Of a stretch of 64,000 nt of DNA, positions 10,401-25,400 are shown one piece after another. The stretch lies in the NCBI GenBank assembly GCA_949825045.1, contig OX463824.1, forward strand, positions 28,738,001 through 28,802,000, given 5' to 3'. Numbering within the stretch: the first letter of the stretch is position 1; each line of letters opens with the position of its first letter. Below the pieces are notes generated by a model, which was not told the DNA's origin, made no database searches, and saw nothing but the letters and a program-made list of their open reading frames with translations. Source of the DNA: Argyresthia goedartella (lineage: Eukaryota; Arthropoda; Insecta; Lepidoptera; Argyresthiidae). Both the position numbers and the translations under genes were made by a program.

Positions 10401-13400
10401 TAAGTAAGACTGACTCCGAGAAACGCAAGTTAGCTCTAGACCTACTTATTTGGGTGATATCTATTAGGCTGCAGAGACTACGCCTCACAAAAGATAAGGG
10501 TAAAGACGGCGGCAAAGAATCAGCTCAGACACCCATAGAGAATCAGCAGTTGGAATGTGTGAAGATTGTGGAGAAGTATGTTGATCCGTTGATCAAGAAC
10601 TGCATTCTGTGCTCAAGGAGGAGCATAGCCAAGAAATGTATCAAGATCATTCTGATTACTAGCGAGTGAGTAAATCTTAAATTTCCTCTTTATTCTACCG
10701 ATATGTATGCTCAATGCTCATCTGCTATATAATAGTAGTTTATGTGACTGCTGCATAATGCCTAATTATGTACAGTTACAACACTAGTTTATCTACACAC
10801 ATATCATAAGCTCTCTTTGATGTGTTCAGGAACCTCATGTTTGACCGGCATTGTGGTTCTGCAATTGTTTAGCTTGTTCTTTAGTACCAACTTAACGCAT
10901 AATAATATCACTCGAGAGTTTTAATGCCTAATTATGTACAGTTACATACACTAGTTTATCTACACACATATCATAAGCTCTCTTTGATGTGTTCAGGAAC
11001 CGCATTGACCGGCATTGTGGTTCTGCAATTGTTTAGCTTGTTCTATAGTATCATCGTGCCGCAGGCGGGCGTCGGCGTTCGAAATTTGAATGTCAGTACC
11101 AACTTCACAGACAAACTAGGGACGGCACGCGGGTGGGCGTCGGCGTTCGAAATTTGAATGTCATTATATGTGGAAAAACTACACATAATGACCATAATGT
11201 GTAGTTTTCCAGATACGAAACGAGTTTTTACCAAGTAGTTTAACATAATGCTGATCGTAACGTGCGGTTTTTGAACGCAGTAAAGAGGGTTTATGATACG
11301 TGTGTAGATAAACCAACTGATTGGCTAAATAGCGGAATTTAAACCAACAAATCTTTAATGAGATTTTTCGGATTTATCTACATTTCATATCTCTTAAAGT
11401 TCTTAACAATATATTTTCAGCCACGCCAACACTGATGAATTCCAAAAGACGACCTCTGTGGTGCAGCTGTTGTGGCTCTGCCTACCATGCGAGAGGTCCC
11501 GGGTTCGATCCCCGGCTGGGGTTAAAATAAACCCAGGTTTTGTACGTTTATATGTGTGTGACGTCGCTGTTTCTGGTTCCCACGACACAGGGTATCCTAG
11601 TGTAGGGCCAGAAGCAATGTATGTGCCTGTATGTAAATGTCTATGTTTATGAATGGTTACATAACCTCACTAAACCAACACAATTCCGTTCCAGAGGACT
11701 AACCCAAGTCGCCAAACCCTGGAAGTCGACGTTCGACTACACCCTCACCAACTCAGTGAGCTCTTGCATCCCGCTGCTGGCGGCTTGCGACTCGCCCGGC
11801 GCCATGCGGTGGCTGGTGGCGTTGGCTCAGCATGCGACCAGTCGGGACGCGCTTGGCACCGCTGGGTTGGTGGCAAAGTGTCTGACCCTGCTGGAACAGA
11901 TGGCCAATTGTATACGGGAGCGGGGCGATGAGTATCACCAGTTGCTAAGGGCAAGGTAAACATGTGCTGTTTTATTTTGTTGCGCAAGTGTTCGGTGTTT
12001 GGTCTTTCATATTACAGATCTGCTAATTGCCGTTCTATTATTGTCTTATCCTGTATAATGTGAGATGATGTGACATTTATTTCTCTAAAACGATATATCC
12101 GCCCTACCGCATCGCTAAGATGCCATATGGCTATGATAACAAGATGCTTCCCTATATCAATGGCGGCATAAACATTTCGAGGAGTGGGTGCTATCGCTGG
12201 ATTCTTCTCAGGGTCCTCATGTGCTGCAAGAAGCACTCTTGTATGAGGCATTTGTGCACCGTTTCTCTTAAATAACTCCCACCAAATAAATTGTGCACAA
12301 CAGATAATCCAACCGGCCCTTCCCCAGATTCGGCCTCTACGGCCTGCCCTTCGAGCGCTGCATCTTCGACGCGGAAGGCCCCGTGCTCGGCAAGAGCACC
12401 GCGACGTCGGTCACGTACGCGAGCGTGCTGGCCGGCGACGCGACGAGCGCCACCGCGTCCGCCGCGCCGAAGCCCGACTGCCAGCTGAAGGATTTGTACA
12501 ACTTGGCTGGGGATATTGGTAGGTTTTATTCTTAACGCCTCGACGACCCAAAATATAATTCAAAACCTATAACGGGAAAATTACTGCTATTGCAGTCCGT
12601 GGCCCTGTGAGGTTGCTTTTAAACTGCACCAGAGAGCGTAAACACGACGCGAGTGAGCAAGAAAGCGAGCTCTGTTACGCAGGGCCGCTGTCACGCTCAG
12701 TGACAGCGGCCCTGCGTTTTGTTTCTACGCTTGCTGTCTCGCCGGCGACATGTCGCCTGCCGTTACGGTTGGCTAAGAACTTGCACCTTAACAATTCTAT
12801 TTTTAATAACCCCCTACGACAAAAAGGGGATTTATAAGTTTGAAGTGTCTGTCTGTCCGTTTGTCTGTGTGTATGTCTGTCTGTGGCACTCTAGAGCTCA
12901 AAAGGGTGGACGGATTTGAATGCCCTGCGATGGTTCTTAGCTATCATTTATCAAAATCGGTTCAGTAGTTCAAAACTTATAAGCTTCACAAGGACACAAA
13001 TCAATTAACAGACTTTTTAAACCCAGACGACGAAAAAAGGGGGTGTTGTTATAGGTTTGAGCCGTCTATCTGTCTGTGTGTGTGTAAGGGTGGGTTTGTG
13101 ATGACGGTGTGTCTGTGTGTGTCTATCTGTGGCAACCTAGCGCTCAAATGGGTGGACGGATTTTGGTGATGCTGCACACAAAAAGAATGTATTACTGAGA
13201 CACAGATTGACTTCCACATTTTTAACCCCTAACGACTAAGTGAGGTGCTATTAAAGTTTGAAGTGTGTCTGTATATCTGTCCGTGGAACCCTAGCGGTCA
13301 AACTGGTGGTAGTATTTTGATGAGTCTTTTAGTAAATGATGGTAGTAGACTTCCCTATGAAAATCTTAGATATGTTTTGTTTTAGTTGGTAGTAGACGTC

Positions 13401-16400
13401 ACTGCGATGGTTCGTCGATATATTTTCATATTATTATATATATTTTATAGTTAGGTTCATAAGTTATCAACCTAAATAGAAAACAAGTGAACCAATTTTA
13501 GCTGTAAGGCTCCAGTAATGTTTGGGGGGTGTTTTTATTTTGTATTTATAGTAATTATATAAAGCCCATACGGCGTCCCATTGCTGGGCAAAGGCCTCCC
13601 TATCCCTACGGTTCTATACGCTATATAAGAGGAGGAACATTTGTGTTTTTGGAGCTCATGTTACATAAATTTTGCTTTTACCTGCAAACCCTGTGAAACC
13701 GTATTATTTTTTGTTGTTGGTAATTCTGGCCGGAAATAATCAAGCTTCCATGTGTATGACATCTGATCGGTCGAGATACACAATTCAATAAAGAATATAT
13801 TTATAGCGGCCTGAAGTTTAGTATTTTGTGCCAAAACTTTCACTTTTGGTTAGTAATATTTTATGGGTAAGACTGTATAGGTTGATGAGGAATATATCTA
13901 GGGTAATACAGGCTACAATTTTGGTGTCTACTTATCATCTGTATTGGTAAAATAAATCATATCTGTCAAGGTCATCTTTTATCTTACAAAGTGTACCTTG
14001 ACGACCTATAAATATGTGAAATCTTAAAACATGGGTTAAAGGATCACAAAATGAAACAGGCATCATTGCAGAAATCATTTTATTTAATCATTCGTTTTCA
14101 AGTAATCCTTCATCAGGCAAACATCGTCGAGTATTTTCGCTGGCCGCCATGACAGCTTGTTTTATCGGCATATCAGTTAGGCTATGTACTCCCAGCGAAA
14201 GGGATAGCGACAGCAGCAAACACTGTCGTATATAAACACTACATCCTACACTACTAATAGCTCCCATGTCCTCCGCAGACGGCAAAGCTCCAAACTCCCA
14301 ACTAGCCTGGTGGTCGCAGAACAACGGCGTCGGGGTGTTCGGCTCCGGCCTGTCGGAGTGCATGCCTCTACACGTGAGCTGCCACCTCGCGTCGGACGGG
14401 ACGAAGCTGGAGTCGTGCGGGTCGAGGCATCAGCCCGCTGTCGTCAGCTCGTTGCCCGGAGACCCCTCTCTGGTAAGTTGAAGATCGAGGGTGGACTGCA
14501 AGACTGTTCAGCCTGCCGCCTCCGCCTCTGTGACGTATGTGACGTAGACACTAGCGACCAAACGCTAAATAAAAATGTTTAAAGATTTATTTTATAGCTT
14601 TTTTGGATCGTATCAACTAAATAACATTAGGGACGTGAACGTAACAGAAGGAAACTTCACTATGTGAGATTTTGGCCGTAGCCGAAGTGGTCAATTGAAC
14701 AGTGGCTCAAGCAGGAACAAATACCAGAGTGAAAAAGTGTTCGATTTCAGATAAAATGAACCTTATATCATTGTACACAAGAGTCACCGACAGTTCGATT
14801 CGCATACTTTTTCGACGCGTAATTATTCCTGCTTCCTTCACAGAAGTGGTAATGTTGGGCGGGCTGGCATTCCTCATTGCGATCGGAAGCGCTTGTTGCC
14901 CTGGTATCCCGTGTTGACTCTTGTCAATTTGGCGTCATATTGTGTTACGTTGACTGATGTGTGCATTTCTCCAAAGCAGCGGTGATAGGCTCGCCTCTTA
15001 TCTAAAGACTTTCTGGCTAATCGTTTGCGCGAATCCGAGCTACTGCCTTCTCGTAGGGCGTGTCGGTATGTAAGTGTTCATTGTATTCCTCAGCTCTGGA
15101 CTGCCATGAAGGAGGGCGACGCGGCGATGAAGCAAACCTCCCAAGACCCTGACTCTCTGGACGATGCTGAGAACTCCTCCCTGATGGACTGCGACACTCA
15201 GGAGAAGCTGGAGTACAATGATGAGCAGTTCTTCCAGGTATGTACTATGAGCAGCAGAAGTGGAAGTCCACTTCAAAACTAGTTTCCCTTGCAGCTACTG
15301 CTGATGATGGTATGATGCTGGGTTGCAGTGGAGATGAACTGCGATAACATGGCGCGCCCCTCCACTGCTCGCCGGCGAGACAGCGAGCGCACCTACGACG
15401 CGAGTGAGCGTGAATGCGTACCTATGGAGTAGTGGAGTGGCGCGCCAGTTGTTGTGTTTTATATTGTAGCATTACTGGAGTTTTTTCAACTGGGTCAGGC
15501 AATATGCATTTCTCTTGGCCCCATAGGCTAGCCTTTGTCTAGCGGGAACCAGAGTCAGCGATGACGTCGCAAGCATAAACATACAAGTCCCGAGAATTAT
15601 TTTACTATTCTGCCGGGATTCGAATCCTCGACCAATAACGCCACAGAGGTCATCAGTCGTGTTCAATTATATTGAAGCGTCCGTGGCCTAACGGTATTCG
15701 CACATCGGGAACGAGTGCCCGCACGTAGAAACATCTGGACGGGTCGGGTACTGGATGGGTATCCGTTTATATGTGGCATTTGTTTCGGGCACTGTCGTGT
15801 CGGATGACACGTTTAGCTATAGGTCCCGGCTACTATCGCTAGTCAGTGCTATTAGTCGTGAAGCTGTATCAGAAGCTTTAAAAAACTACACCAGCCCAAT
15901 CCCGCTCTGAACCACCGTGGTGGAGTATGGCTATCTTACTCGTATATGTGTGAAAGCCCGTGCCCTCGGTGGGGAAATTAGCGGGCTACATTGATATATT
16001 GAGTACATTCAGCATCGGATATATGTGAGCAGGTTAGCTACTCAAAAAGGTATACACATCTTAAAAAATCAGAAATATCTACACAGCCAACGTGTCAAAA
16101 TTATGTCAACATCCAAGTTAACTCTGAGAGTGTTGACATAATTTTGACAATTTATTGTATAGATATTTCAGATTTTTTAAGATGAGTAGATCTTTTTGAG
16201 TAGCTAACCTGCTTACATATATCTGATGCTGACAGTACACTGTTTGTCTCCCACAGGAGCACGAACAGTGCGACATCCCCTGGGCGCAGCTGGTCACCCG
16301 CCCGCCGCAGCACACCCTCGTAGTGGAGAGAATGCACTCCGGCGCGCGCCGGTTCATCGTGCTGGACTTCGGGCACGCCGTGCGCCTCACTGACGTGGTG

Positions 16401-19400
16401 AGTGCTACTCCACCGAGCCAACTAGACGCACGTTTTGAAGCATGTTCTGTTTCACATATTAGACGTCGTACACGATAAAATGAAGGCTGAGTATTATCAG
16501 CTTTTTATTTTGTTTATCACAATCAACATGCCATGTACCTATACTATCATCGCAAGAAACACGCTACTTGCATCGTTCGTCACTGTTTACTCCGACTTCT
16601 ATGATAAATATTCTATCTCTTTTTTTATACCTATAACATTTGATACTGGATATTCATTTTCTAGTTTCTGAACATGTTTTTCGAAATATTTTTTTCGTTC
16701 AATGTCAAAATTTTCCAGTATTTTCCAGCTAGTTTTCGTGCTTGAGAATACATTATTGGATTTTATATTTTAATATAGACCAAGAGGCAGTCGAGGCTAT
16801 TTGAAAATCACAAGTACAAGTGCAAGCTTCAACGTTAACAAGATCAAAACCGATAAACAGGTTCGATGCGGAGTTGCGCAGAACTATGACAAGTATGACG
16901 CACGGCCGCACGCAGTTGTGCGGGTCGTCATCCCCTCCGCGATTTCCTCTTTCCCCTCTGGCCTTCAATCCTCACCTGGACATTAGTCCAAGTGAGGAAT
17001 ATAAATATGGATAATAATATAAATATGGGGGATAATAAATGATCACCAATATATTTTTTTCTTAAAAAAAATGGGTTCACCAAAAGTTGCCAAAAGTTGC
17101 AGAAAATATCAGGCCAAAATACTGCGGTAGCTTAGGTGAAGGGGGTGAGCGAAGCGATGCCCCCTTTATCCCTCGTGTTAGGTTGAACATGTAAGAACAA
17201 CAAAAATACTATGTTTTAAGTATTTTTGTTGTTCTTACATGTTCAACCTAACACGAGGGATAAAGGGGGCATCGCTTCGCTCACGCTCGCAACTTTAAGT
17301 ACACAAAACATAATAAGAAGTTTGGTGATCTTTTACGAAAACACAATTTGATGATCATTTACTAATTCTGGCAGTCATTTCAAATTTATTGGTAGTAAAT
17401 TTTGGAATTTTTGGTAATCGTTAAAACACAAGCCATTGCTAATGTCGACCCTTCAGGCTGGTAGTAGGCGTGACCTGAGAATGTACAATCAACAAGAACC
17501 TGCATCTCACTGTTGTGCCCACTTTCACCTAGTTGTTCAATGTACGCTCTTGCGCAGATAATCCCCTCGTGCTCTGACCTGGTGACCCTCGGCGTGGACA
17601 TCTGGGTGCGCGGCGAGGAGGCGGACTGCGTGAAGCTGGCGTACGCGACCGACATCGCGAGCAAGCACCTCGTCCTGTCCGACATACAGCCGCCGCCGCT
17701 CGCCAGATTCATGAAGGTAAGCCACAATATATTATCGAACGAATGAATGAACGTACAAACGAATGAATGAACGAACACACGAATGAATGAACGAACACAC
17801 GAATGAATCAACGTAGACGTAAACTACGATAACATGGCGCGTCCCATCACTACTCCATAGTACTCCACTGCTCACTCGCGTTTTATGTACGCTTGCTGAC
17901 TCCGGCGAGTAGTGGAGGGACATGCCATGGTATCATAGTTTGTCTCTACTCACGATACAATTAACATAATAATAATAATAATGATAATACTTTGAACACT
18001 ATTTACACACATTGATCTAGCCCCAAACTAGGATTCCCTGTGTCTTGGGTACTAGACAACGATACACATACTTATGTAGATAAATATTATACTTATATAG
18101 ATAAACAACCATGACTAGCGTACAAACATCCGTTCTCATCAAACAAATATTGCCCCCATCGGGACTCGAACCCGGGACCCTTGGCTTCGTAGGCAGGGTC
18201 TTTTCCGACTCGGCCATTCGTGTCGTCTAAACATACGAACGAATGAAAGAAAAGTATGTACGAAAGAAATTATGATTTCATTAATTCGTTTCATGGAGCC
18301 CAAGTGGATCGTACCAGGAGATGAAGACCAAGTCCCAAGACAGAGAGTACTGGAGGTTGCTGCAACGACAGGGGACGACAAGACCCCTTAGTATATGATG
18401 ATTTATTCGTTTAGTTTATTCGCATCCATAGAATGAATAAGCGAGTTAGAAAAGATGTGAATGTGAATGCCACAAAACTATATTTGACGACCACTGTGGC
18501 ATTGTGGGGTGCGAGGCTCCGCCACCCAAGCGGCCCCGGGTTCGAATGCCGGCGGAAGAAAAGAAAATCCCAGATCTCGGATGTGTTTATGTGCGACGTC
18601 GCTTTTCTGGTTCCTACGACACACGGTATCCTAATGTGGGGCCAGAAGCAATGTATACATTAACGGTTGCCTACAACCCATCTTGTCCCCTCTGCAGATT
18701 ACAGCAATCGGCCGCTACGGTATGTCGGCTATGAAATGCAAGATCCCGCTGGGCTGGTTCTACGGCGAGGTCGCTTCGGTGCCCAACGTACAAGCCTCTG
18801 TGCACTCACTGAACGCGCTACATCAAGACCTCACGTGCCGGTTCAGGTGAGCGCTTTTATTTGGATTTTCTATTACTCCTATGCTACTAGGATGCGAGTA
18901 TCTTCGCAAGAAAGATTGGCTACATGAGCCACATGAAAGCCCTGGGCAACGAGGCCAACCTGTTAAAGCGATCGTCGTGAGAGTACAACTGTCCTACGTT
19001 TCGATACAAAACTAATAACGCGTGTTCAAAAGTAAGAAAAGAACGATGCGTGCCAATAACATACGTGAAAGCGAGGGGCGATTACTTTCCGTCTCACTAA
19101 TTTTGGTTGAAGCAAGTCTTCATTTTCTGAGTATGAAAGAACAATGGGTAATTAATGTTGTATGGGTACTGTACTCACCCTTGTAGCAACTTGAGGCCTC
19201 TATATCTTTAGAAAGGTCTTTCGTAATCCATTTTTTATTGTATGAAGTTAATTTGGTAACTAGCGGGAGAAAAAGTTAAGCAAAATTATAAATGCCTTAG
19301 CCAATTTCATATTTATTCCAAAATAATTCGTTATTTTTTAATTGCATCGTCTTTGTGAAGTTGCTACTAGGGTGGGTACGCTTTTACTCATGGTTCTTTA

Positions 19401-22400
19401 AAAAAATGGTTTAGGTATTACCTTTTGACCCCCACGAAATGTGGCGAAAGAGGTTCTGTAATAGGGCCCCAAAACAATCAATTGTTGACCGGACATGAAT
19501 AACATTCTGGCCTATTCACTTGTGCTGTCAATTGCGGAAGATGGTGGACTCCGCCTAGGAGAGTTCAAAACCTAACTTGTCTAGGAATACATTTTCTGTG
19601 AAAATAATTTTATTTCCTCGCAGTAGTCGTGAAATTCACTATGTAATGTATCGGTCAAAAGAGCAATAGATGGAGTCGTCTCTTAGAGGACGAGTCCCAA
19701 ACTCACTCGTCCATCTATTGCTCACTTTCCAGCCTCTACAACAATGTACTATAGTTTTACTCATCCTATACGACAGGGTGCGCCCTTCTTTAGGGAGTAG
19801 TGAACATCCCCTGTACTTTACCAATGTGAAAAACAATAAATTTAATTGTATATTTTCCTGAATAAATAATAATGATTACTATTATTATAATAATCGCTCG
19901 TTTTCCAGACTGGCGACCGGCAAGCTCATGGACCTACTCAATCCGTACCTGGAGCTGTACAACTGTAACGCCGCACACATGATGGCCTACCTCAACCTTG
20001 CCAACGAAGCTGACCCCAAGGTATGTCTCCTGTAATATAATACACCAATACAATTATCAGCGAAATTTCACTCTCTCTCTTTATATTCTATTAATGTAAA
20101 TAAAATTGTCCAAGAACATAAGACATAAGACATCATTTATTGGTAATATACATACAACAATTAGTTGTTGTTCTCTTGAAATTAAATCTCCTAGCGCCAT
20201 CTCGTGGCATTTGCAATATTGCAACAGTGCTGCACCAAGCGATATAGGCCTCGAACTACAGATGCTTTTGTAGCGTCTCTGATTACGCAGGTGACATATT
20301 TTGTTCTACGTGGTCTATGTGTAATATTATAGTGTCTGTGGTGTGATGCAGGTAATGGCGGCATACCAGGAGTGTATAGAACTACAGCAGCAGATACACA
20401 ACTGCCTGAACATCCTCAAGCGCCTCCACAACACCACGGACTGCGACGAGAACATTCTGGAGATGATCAACAAGGGAGACGTGGACTCTGAGGCACTGCT
20501 GGAACGGGCCTCCACGGACAAGTTGCGTGTGATGAGTGAAAATATCGTCGACATGCTGCTGTACTTCTTCTTTCAAGTTGGTGAAGTGGTAAGTGTTTTA
20601 TCTTATTTCAGTTTCGTATTCTAGTTTAGTCGTCTTTCTATTTCATAGCACCAATGTCACCAAACTTCGACCAAATACTATAAATCTTATAGCCTAGTTA
20701 GCCTGCTACACCGCAGTCGCTAGTTGCGTCACGTCGCGGTATATTCAATCAAAATGGAAGTTTCTACCACTTCTGTGGCGTTGCGGTTCTTTCTCCCAAG
20801 CGAGAGGTCCCGGGTTCGAATCCCGGCTCGGGAGGAAAAAAAAAAACTAGGTCTTGGAAGTTTATATGTATGTGTGTGACGTCGCTGTTTCTGGTTCTCA
20901 CGTCACGGTATCCAGTAGTGTGGGGCCAGTACGTGCCTGTATATAAATGTTAATGTTTATGCTAAAATCAAGTAAATAAAGTGCAAGTTTGAAGTCGTAC
21001 AAGATAGATGCGTGCTGATATGGGTTGCATTACGTCAACATTGAACCTGATAATTTTGCAGCGCTACAACGAAATCTCCCTGGAGTGGTGCCGCAACGTG
21101 ACGCCGCTCCTCTGGGAGTGGACCGGCGTCGGCGCCGCGGCGCTGGCGACCCTGCTGGCGCGGCTGTGCGGCCCGCTCGACTGGTGGGGCAAGCACCTCG
21201 CGGACACGCTCACCGAGGCGTTTGGCCAGGGCGACGCGCCGCCGGTCGCCTCCGAGAGGTGCGTGCGTCCCGAATCATCTACGTTATATACAAGGGTGGT
21301 GGTGCCTACGAGCGTCGACTAGAAACTAGAAATAGGTCAGGCATCATTACGGTTTATGCTGCGTGTACATGAGGCACGACCCTGCTGACTACGCACAACT
21401 ACGTACAAGCACAACAGAGAAGTCTTCGGCGGAGGGGCTAGAGAGAAAATGGGCTCTTTCAAGGTGTGGACAGGAAGTAACGTCGGTCATGAATTTCCAA
21501 ATGGCTGATATTAGTAGTTTATGTGACTGCTACATAATGGAGGGCATTAATACACAAGAGTTTCAATGCCTAATTATGTACAGTTACATACACTTGTTTA
21601 TCTACACATGTCATAAGCTCTCTTTGATGTGTTGAGGGACCGCATGTTCGACCGGCATGGTGGCATTGATGATTGCACTGCAGTTGTTTAGCTTGTTCTG
21701 TAGTACTAACTTCATAGACAAACTATGGGCGGACGGAGGCGGGCATCGGCGTTCGAAATTTGAATGTCATAATTTGATAAATTTTGGTACAATATGGTCA
21801 TAATGTACAAATTTTCAGATAAGAAATGAGTTTTTACATAATAGTTTTACATAATGCTGGTTTTAACGTGCGGTTTTTAGACCCAGTAAAGAGGGTTTAT
21901 GATACGTGTGTAGATAAAAGTTAAAATACTCTCTTGTTTTATACTATATTTGGTAACGTCTTAAACTCGTGTTACCTCCCCCCAGGGTGCTAGTCCTCGT
22001 GATGTACATGGCCCGCAAGTCGCTGACGGCTCACGCGGAAGGCTCGGCCGGCGTCGCCGCGTCGCTCGCGCAGTTCACGCTGGAGCTGACGGAGCGCGGC
22101 GCCTCGCCCGCGTTGTTCGCTGCGGCCCTGACTGCGCTGGCTGCCGTGTTGGATACGCACCAGAGCAACAAGCCTAAGCACAAGAGGTGATCACAGGGTG
22201 TTCCGTAAATAATGCTACAATGTTAAGGGGAAGGCGGCTCACGTAAACTAATTTTAATATAAAAATTAAAACGATAAGGTTACCAAAAATATATTTTTTC
22301 CCGGAATTTTCAATTCCGTCTGCCGTACATTATGTTTTTAATGCTGTAGCTGCAAATCATAACATTTCTAAGATATTATTTATGTAGATAAAGCTAAATA

Positions 22401-25400
22401 GTTCACCAATCTATCCAGATAACAGTTTTGTTACTTACTTTATTAAATGACTTCGGAAAAAATCCCGAGTAGAATAATTTATTTTTCCGCCTTCAGATGA
22501 TGAAATAAAAAATATCTCGTGCAAAAAAATAAGACATTGAACTTTACCATTATTTTAAAAACTTGTACATTTAACTAGCTTTGTAAATTGGTATAAAACT
22601 TGATATAAAAGTTGTCCTTTCTTCTGGGTTAATAGTGAGTGGGCCTATGTGTGTTTTTATGCTTTTTATGCCAAGCGATATATTGATGGCTGACCACCAG
22701 AAGACCCAGAGTTTTCTCACAAGTAAGAAGATATAATAAATAGATTAAAACTTGTTTAATTAATGCTCCTCAGCCGCTGGGACTGGGTGACTGGCGGGCG
22801 AGCGAGCGCAGCGGGCGGCACGGTCGATGCGGCGGGCTCGCCGCGCAGTGCGGACTGCAAGCTGCACCGCCGCAAGCTCTACAAGAAGATGCTGCACCAG
22901 GTGCAGGACCTGGAGGCCGCCAGGCGGGGCATACAGGTGGCGCTGGAGGAGCAGCAGGTATGTCCCCCCGCAGCCGCTTAATAATACGGTCAGCTAAGTA
23001 TAGGAGTATAGCCAATTTGTACCGATAATGCTGCGATATTGATGGCGAAAGGCCGATTGTTAGTATAACATGAAGCTTTACATTTCTCTTCCTCTCAGGA
23101 CCCTCAGGCATCATATGTTGCCTGCAAAATGTCCCGTCAAGGCCCCATGGCATCATAAGATGCCAATTTTATTTTAATTCAAAACAATTTATTTTGCCCG
23201 CGTAAAAGCATTATATTGCCGATATTGGTATGTGTGTGGACGCCTGATGAACCAAATTCAATTGTTTAATTAATTATTTTGTGGTCCTTTCATAGCCAAA
23301 ACACCGGAAATAGACATTCGACAATGAGACTTTCTTTCTTTCGACAGGTTCCTTTCCATATTTAAAAAAAAACGCTGTAATATTGAATTGTTTCAATGAG
23401 AACACACTAATATTTTTATTGTTTTGAAAAGGTAATCTAGTTTAGATTACATAGGTATCAAACAACATACATTTGTTGTTATTTTTCTCATGATAGCCGA
23501 TTTGTGTCGAGAGGTATCATTTTCTTAGTAGTCTGGGATTCTCAGGCCGGTATAAAAAATACTGACATTACAATGACATTTTTTTCACACACAATAAGAG
23601 AGGGTTTCTTCAGCTACTCAGAAGTATAACTCTTATAGTTCTGTGTGCTAATACTCAAACATAATCACTTGATAAGTCAGTCAAGTAACCGAGTAATGTT
23701 GTTCCTGTGCTATCAGCGCGCACGCTTCGGCCTCAAGGCGCGCATGGCGATGGTGTCCGGCCGCGGTGCCGTCCGCATCAGCGGGGGCGCGGTGCGGCCG
23801 CGCCTGGTGCCGGGCGGGCTGGCGCGTGCGCTGGCGGCCGCGCTGGTGCAAGGCGTGCTGGGAGCGGGCGAGAAGGCGCCGCATGATACTGTTCAGCTCG
23901 CAGCTAAGGTAACAGAGGGGTATTCCCAAGTCTACAGATTTTCATTACATTTTCCCAATTCAACAGGTCCCAATTCTACAAGTTCCCAGCTTTTCAGATT
24001 CTCAGTTCCACAGATTCCTACCTCTACAGATTCTTAACTATACTGGCACAACCTTTTATCTTTATTTTATTTTATTTTTTATTTTATTGTTTAAGGTTCA
24101 CCAACAGATGATACAATAAGACATTCATTTATATTAATTATTACATTAGTGCGAGATGTTCATCTACTTAAAGGTAAACACAACATGCAAATTCGACATT
24201 TGGTATTACAGCTATTATTATAAGTAAGATATCATTTATTTACAATTGTTATTATTTAATTACTATTATTATTATTATTACTATTATAATTATACCTTTT
24301 AACCTTTTAACGATTCAGATTAGGTTCAAAACAAGAGCCACCATGGCAACCATTTCGATTCCAATACGTCATAATGGGCTTTATTGACCTAATGCCAAGA
24401 CTTGTTTTAAGACGGTAATTTTAATTTACTGAACTGAATCGGCATAAGACGTTGTGGTAACCCTCCTGATTCACACCTCTACTGATTATTAATAAAACTG
24501 ATTACCAACTCTACATGATTCCTAACTGAACAACTCGAATGGCCGAGTCGACAGTGACGCTGCCTACGAAACCAGGGGTCTCGGGTTCGAGTCCCGGTGG
24601 GGGCAAATATTTGTTTGATGAGAACGAATGTTTGTACCCTAGTCATGGTTGTTTATCTATCTAAGTATAATATGTATCTATATAAGTATGTGTACCGTTG
24701 TCTAGTACCAAGGATACAGGGCATCCTAGTTTGGGACTAGATCAATGTGTGTAAAATGATGTACAAGGTATTATTATTATTATTATGAACACGTGTTCCC
24801 AATTAAATTGTCAATATCCATATCTGTCCCTATATGTGTTTCACCATTTCCTATTATTTGGTAGCAATTAGCAGATACAGGATAGGGTGGCTGAGGCACA
24901 TTAAAATAATCTGTCTGCAAAGAGATCACAATTTTTGACTGTTATCACAATTTTTGACTGTTGTGACAATTCTTGACTGTTGTCACTATTTTTGAATGTT
25001 GTCAATATTTTTGACAGCTGTCAAAAATAGTGACGATGACAAAAAATTCATGAAGGTAGGAAGGTTTTTTTTGATCCTCTGCCACCCTCTCTGAGAACAC
25101 GGCATTGTGATTTATGAGTTATGACTGTAGATATGGAGTCAGTCCATATGGGTTTCTGTTGAAACTAAAATCTTGTACAGATGTAGTGAATAATCCTTTC
25201 CTATCGGCAAAACTCGGAACAACGATAACACCCGAATGGTGCCGATGTGTCTATGAATTACTGTATTATTAAATTACGTGTAGGTTATAGGTCGCATACT
25301 TTATTTATCAATGTCAAATGTCAAATTGCCCGTTTGACGTAAATTACACTGAGATGTTAAAACCACCACGATTCTATCATATAAAGAATTCGTTAGGTAA

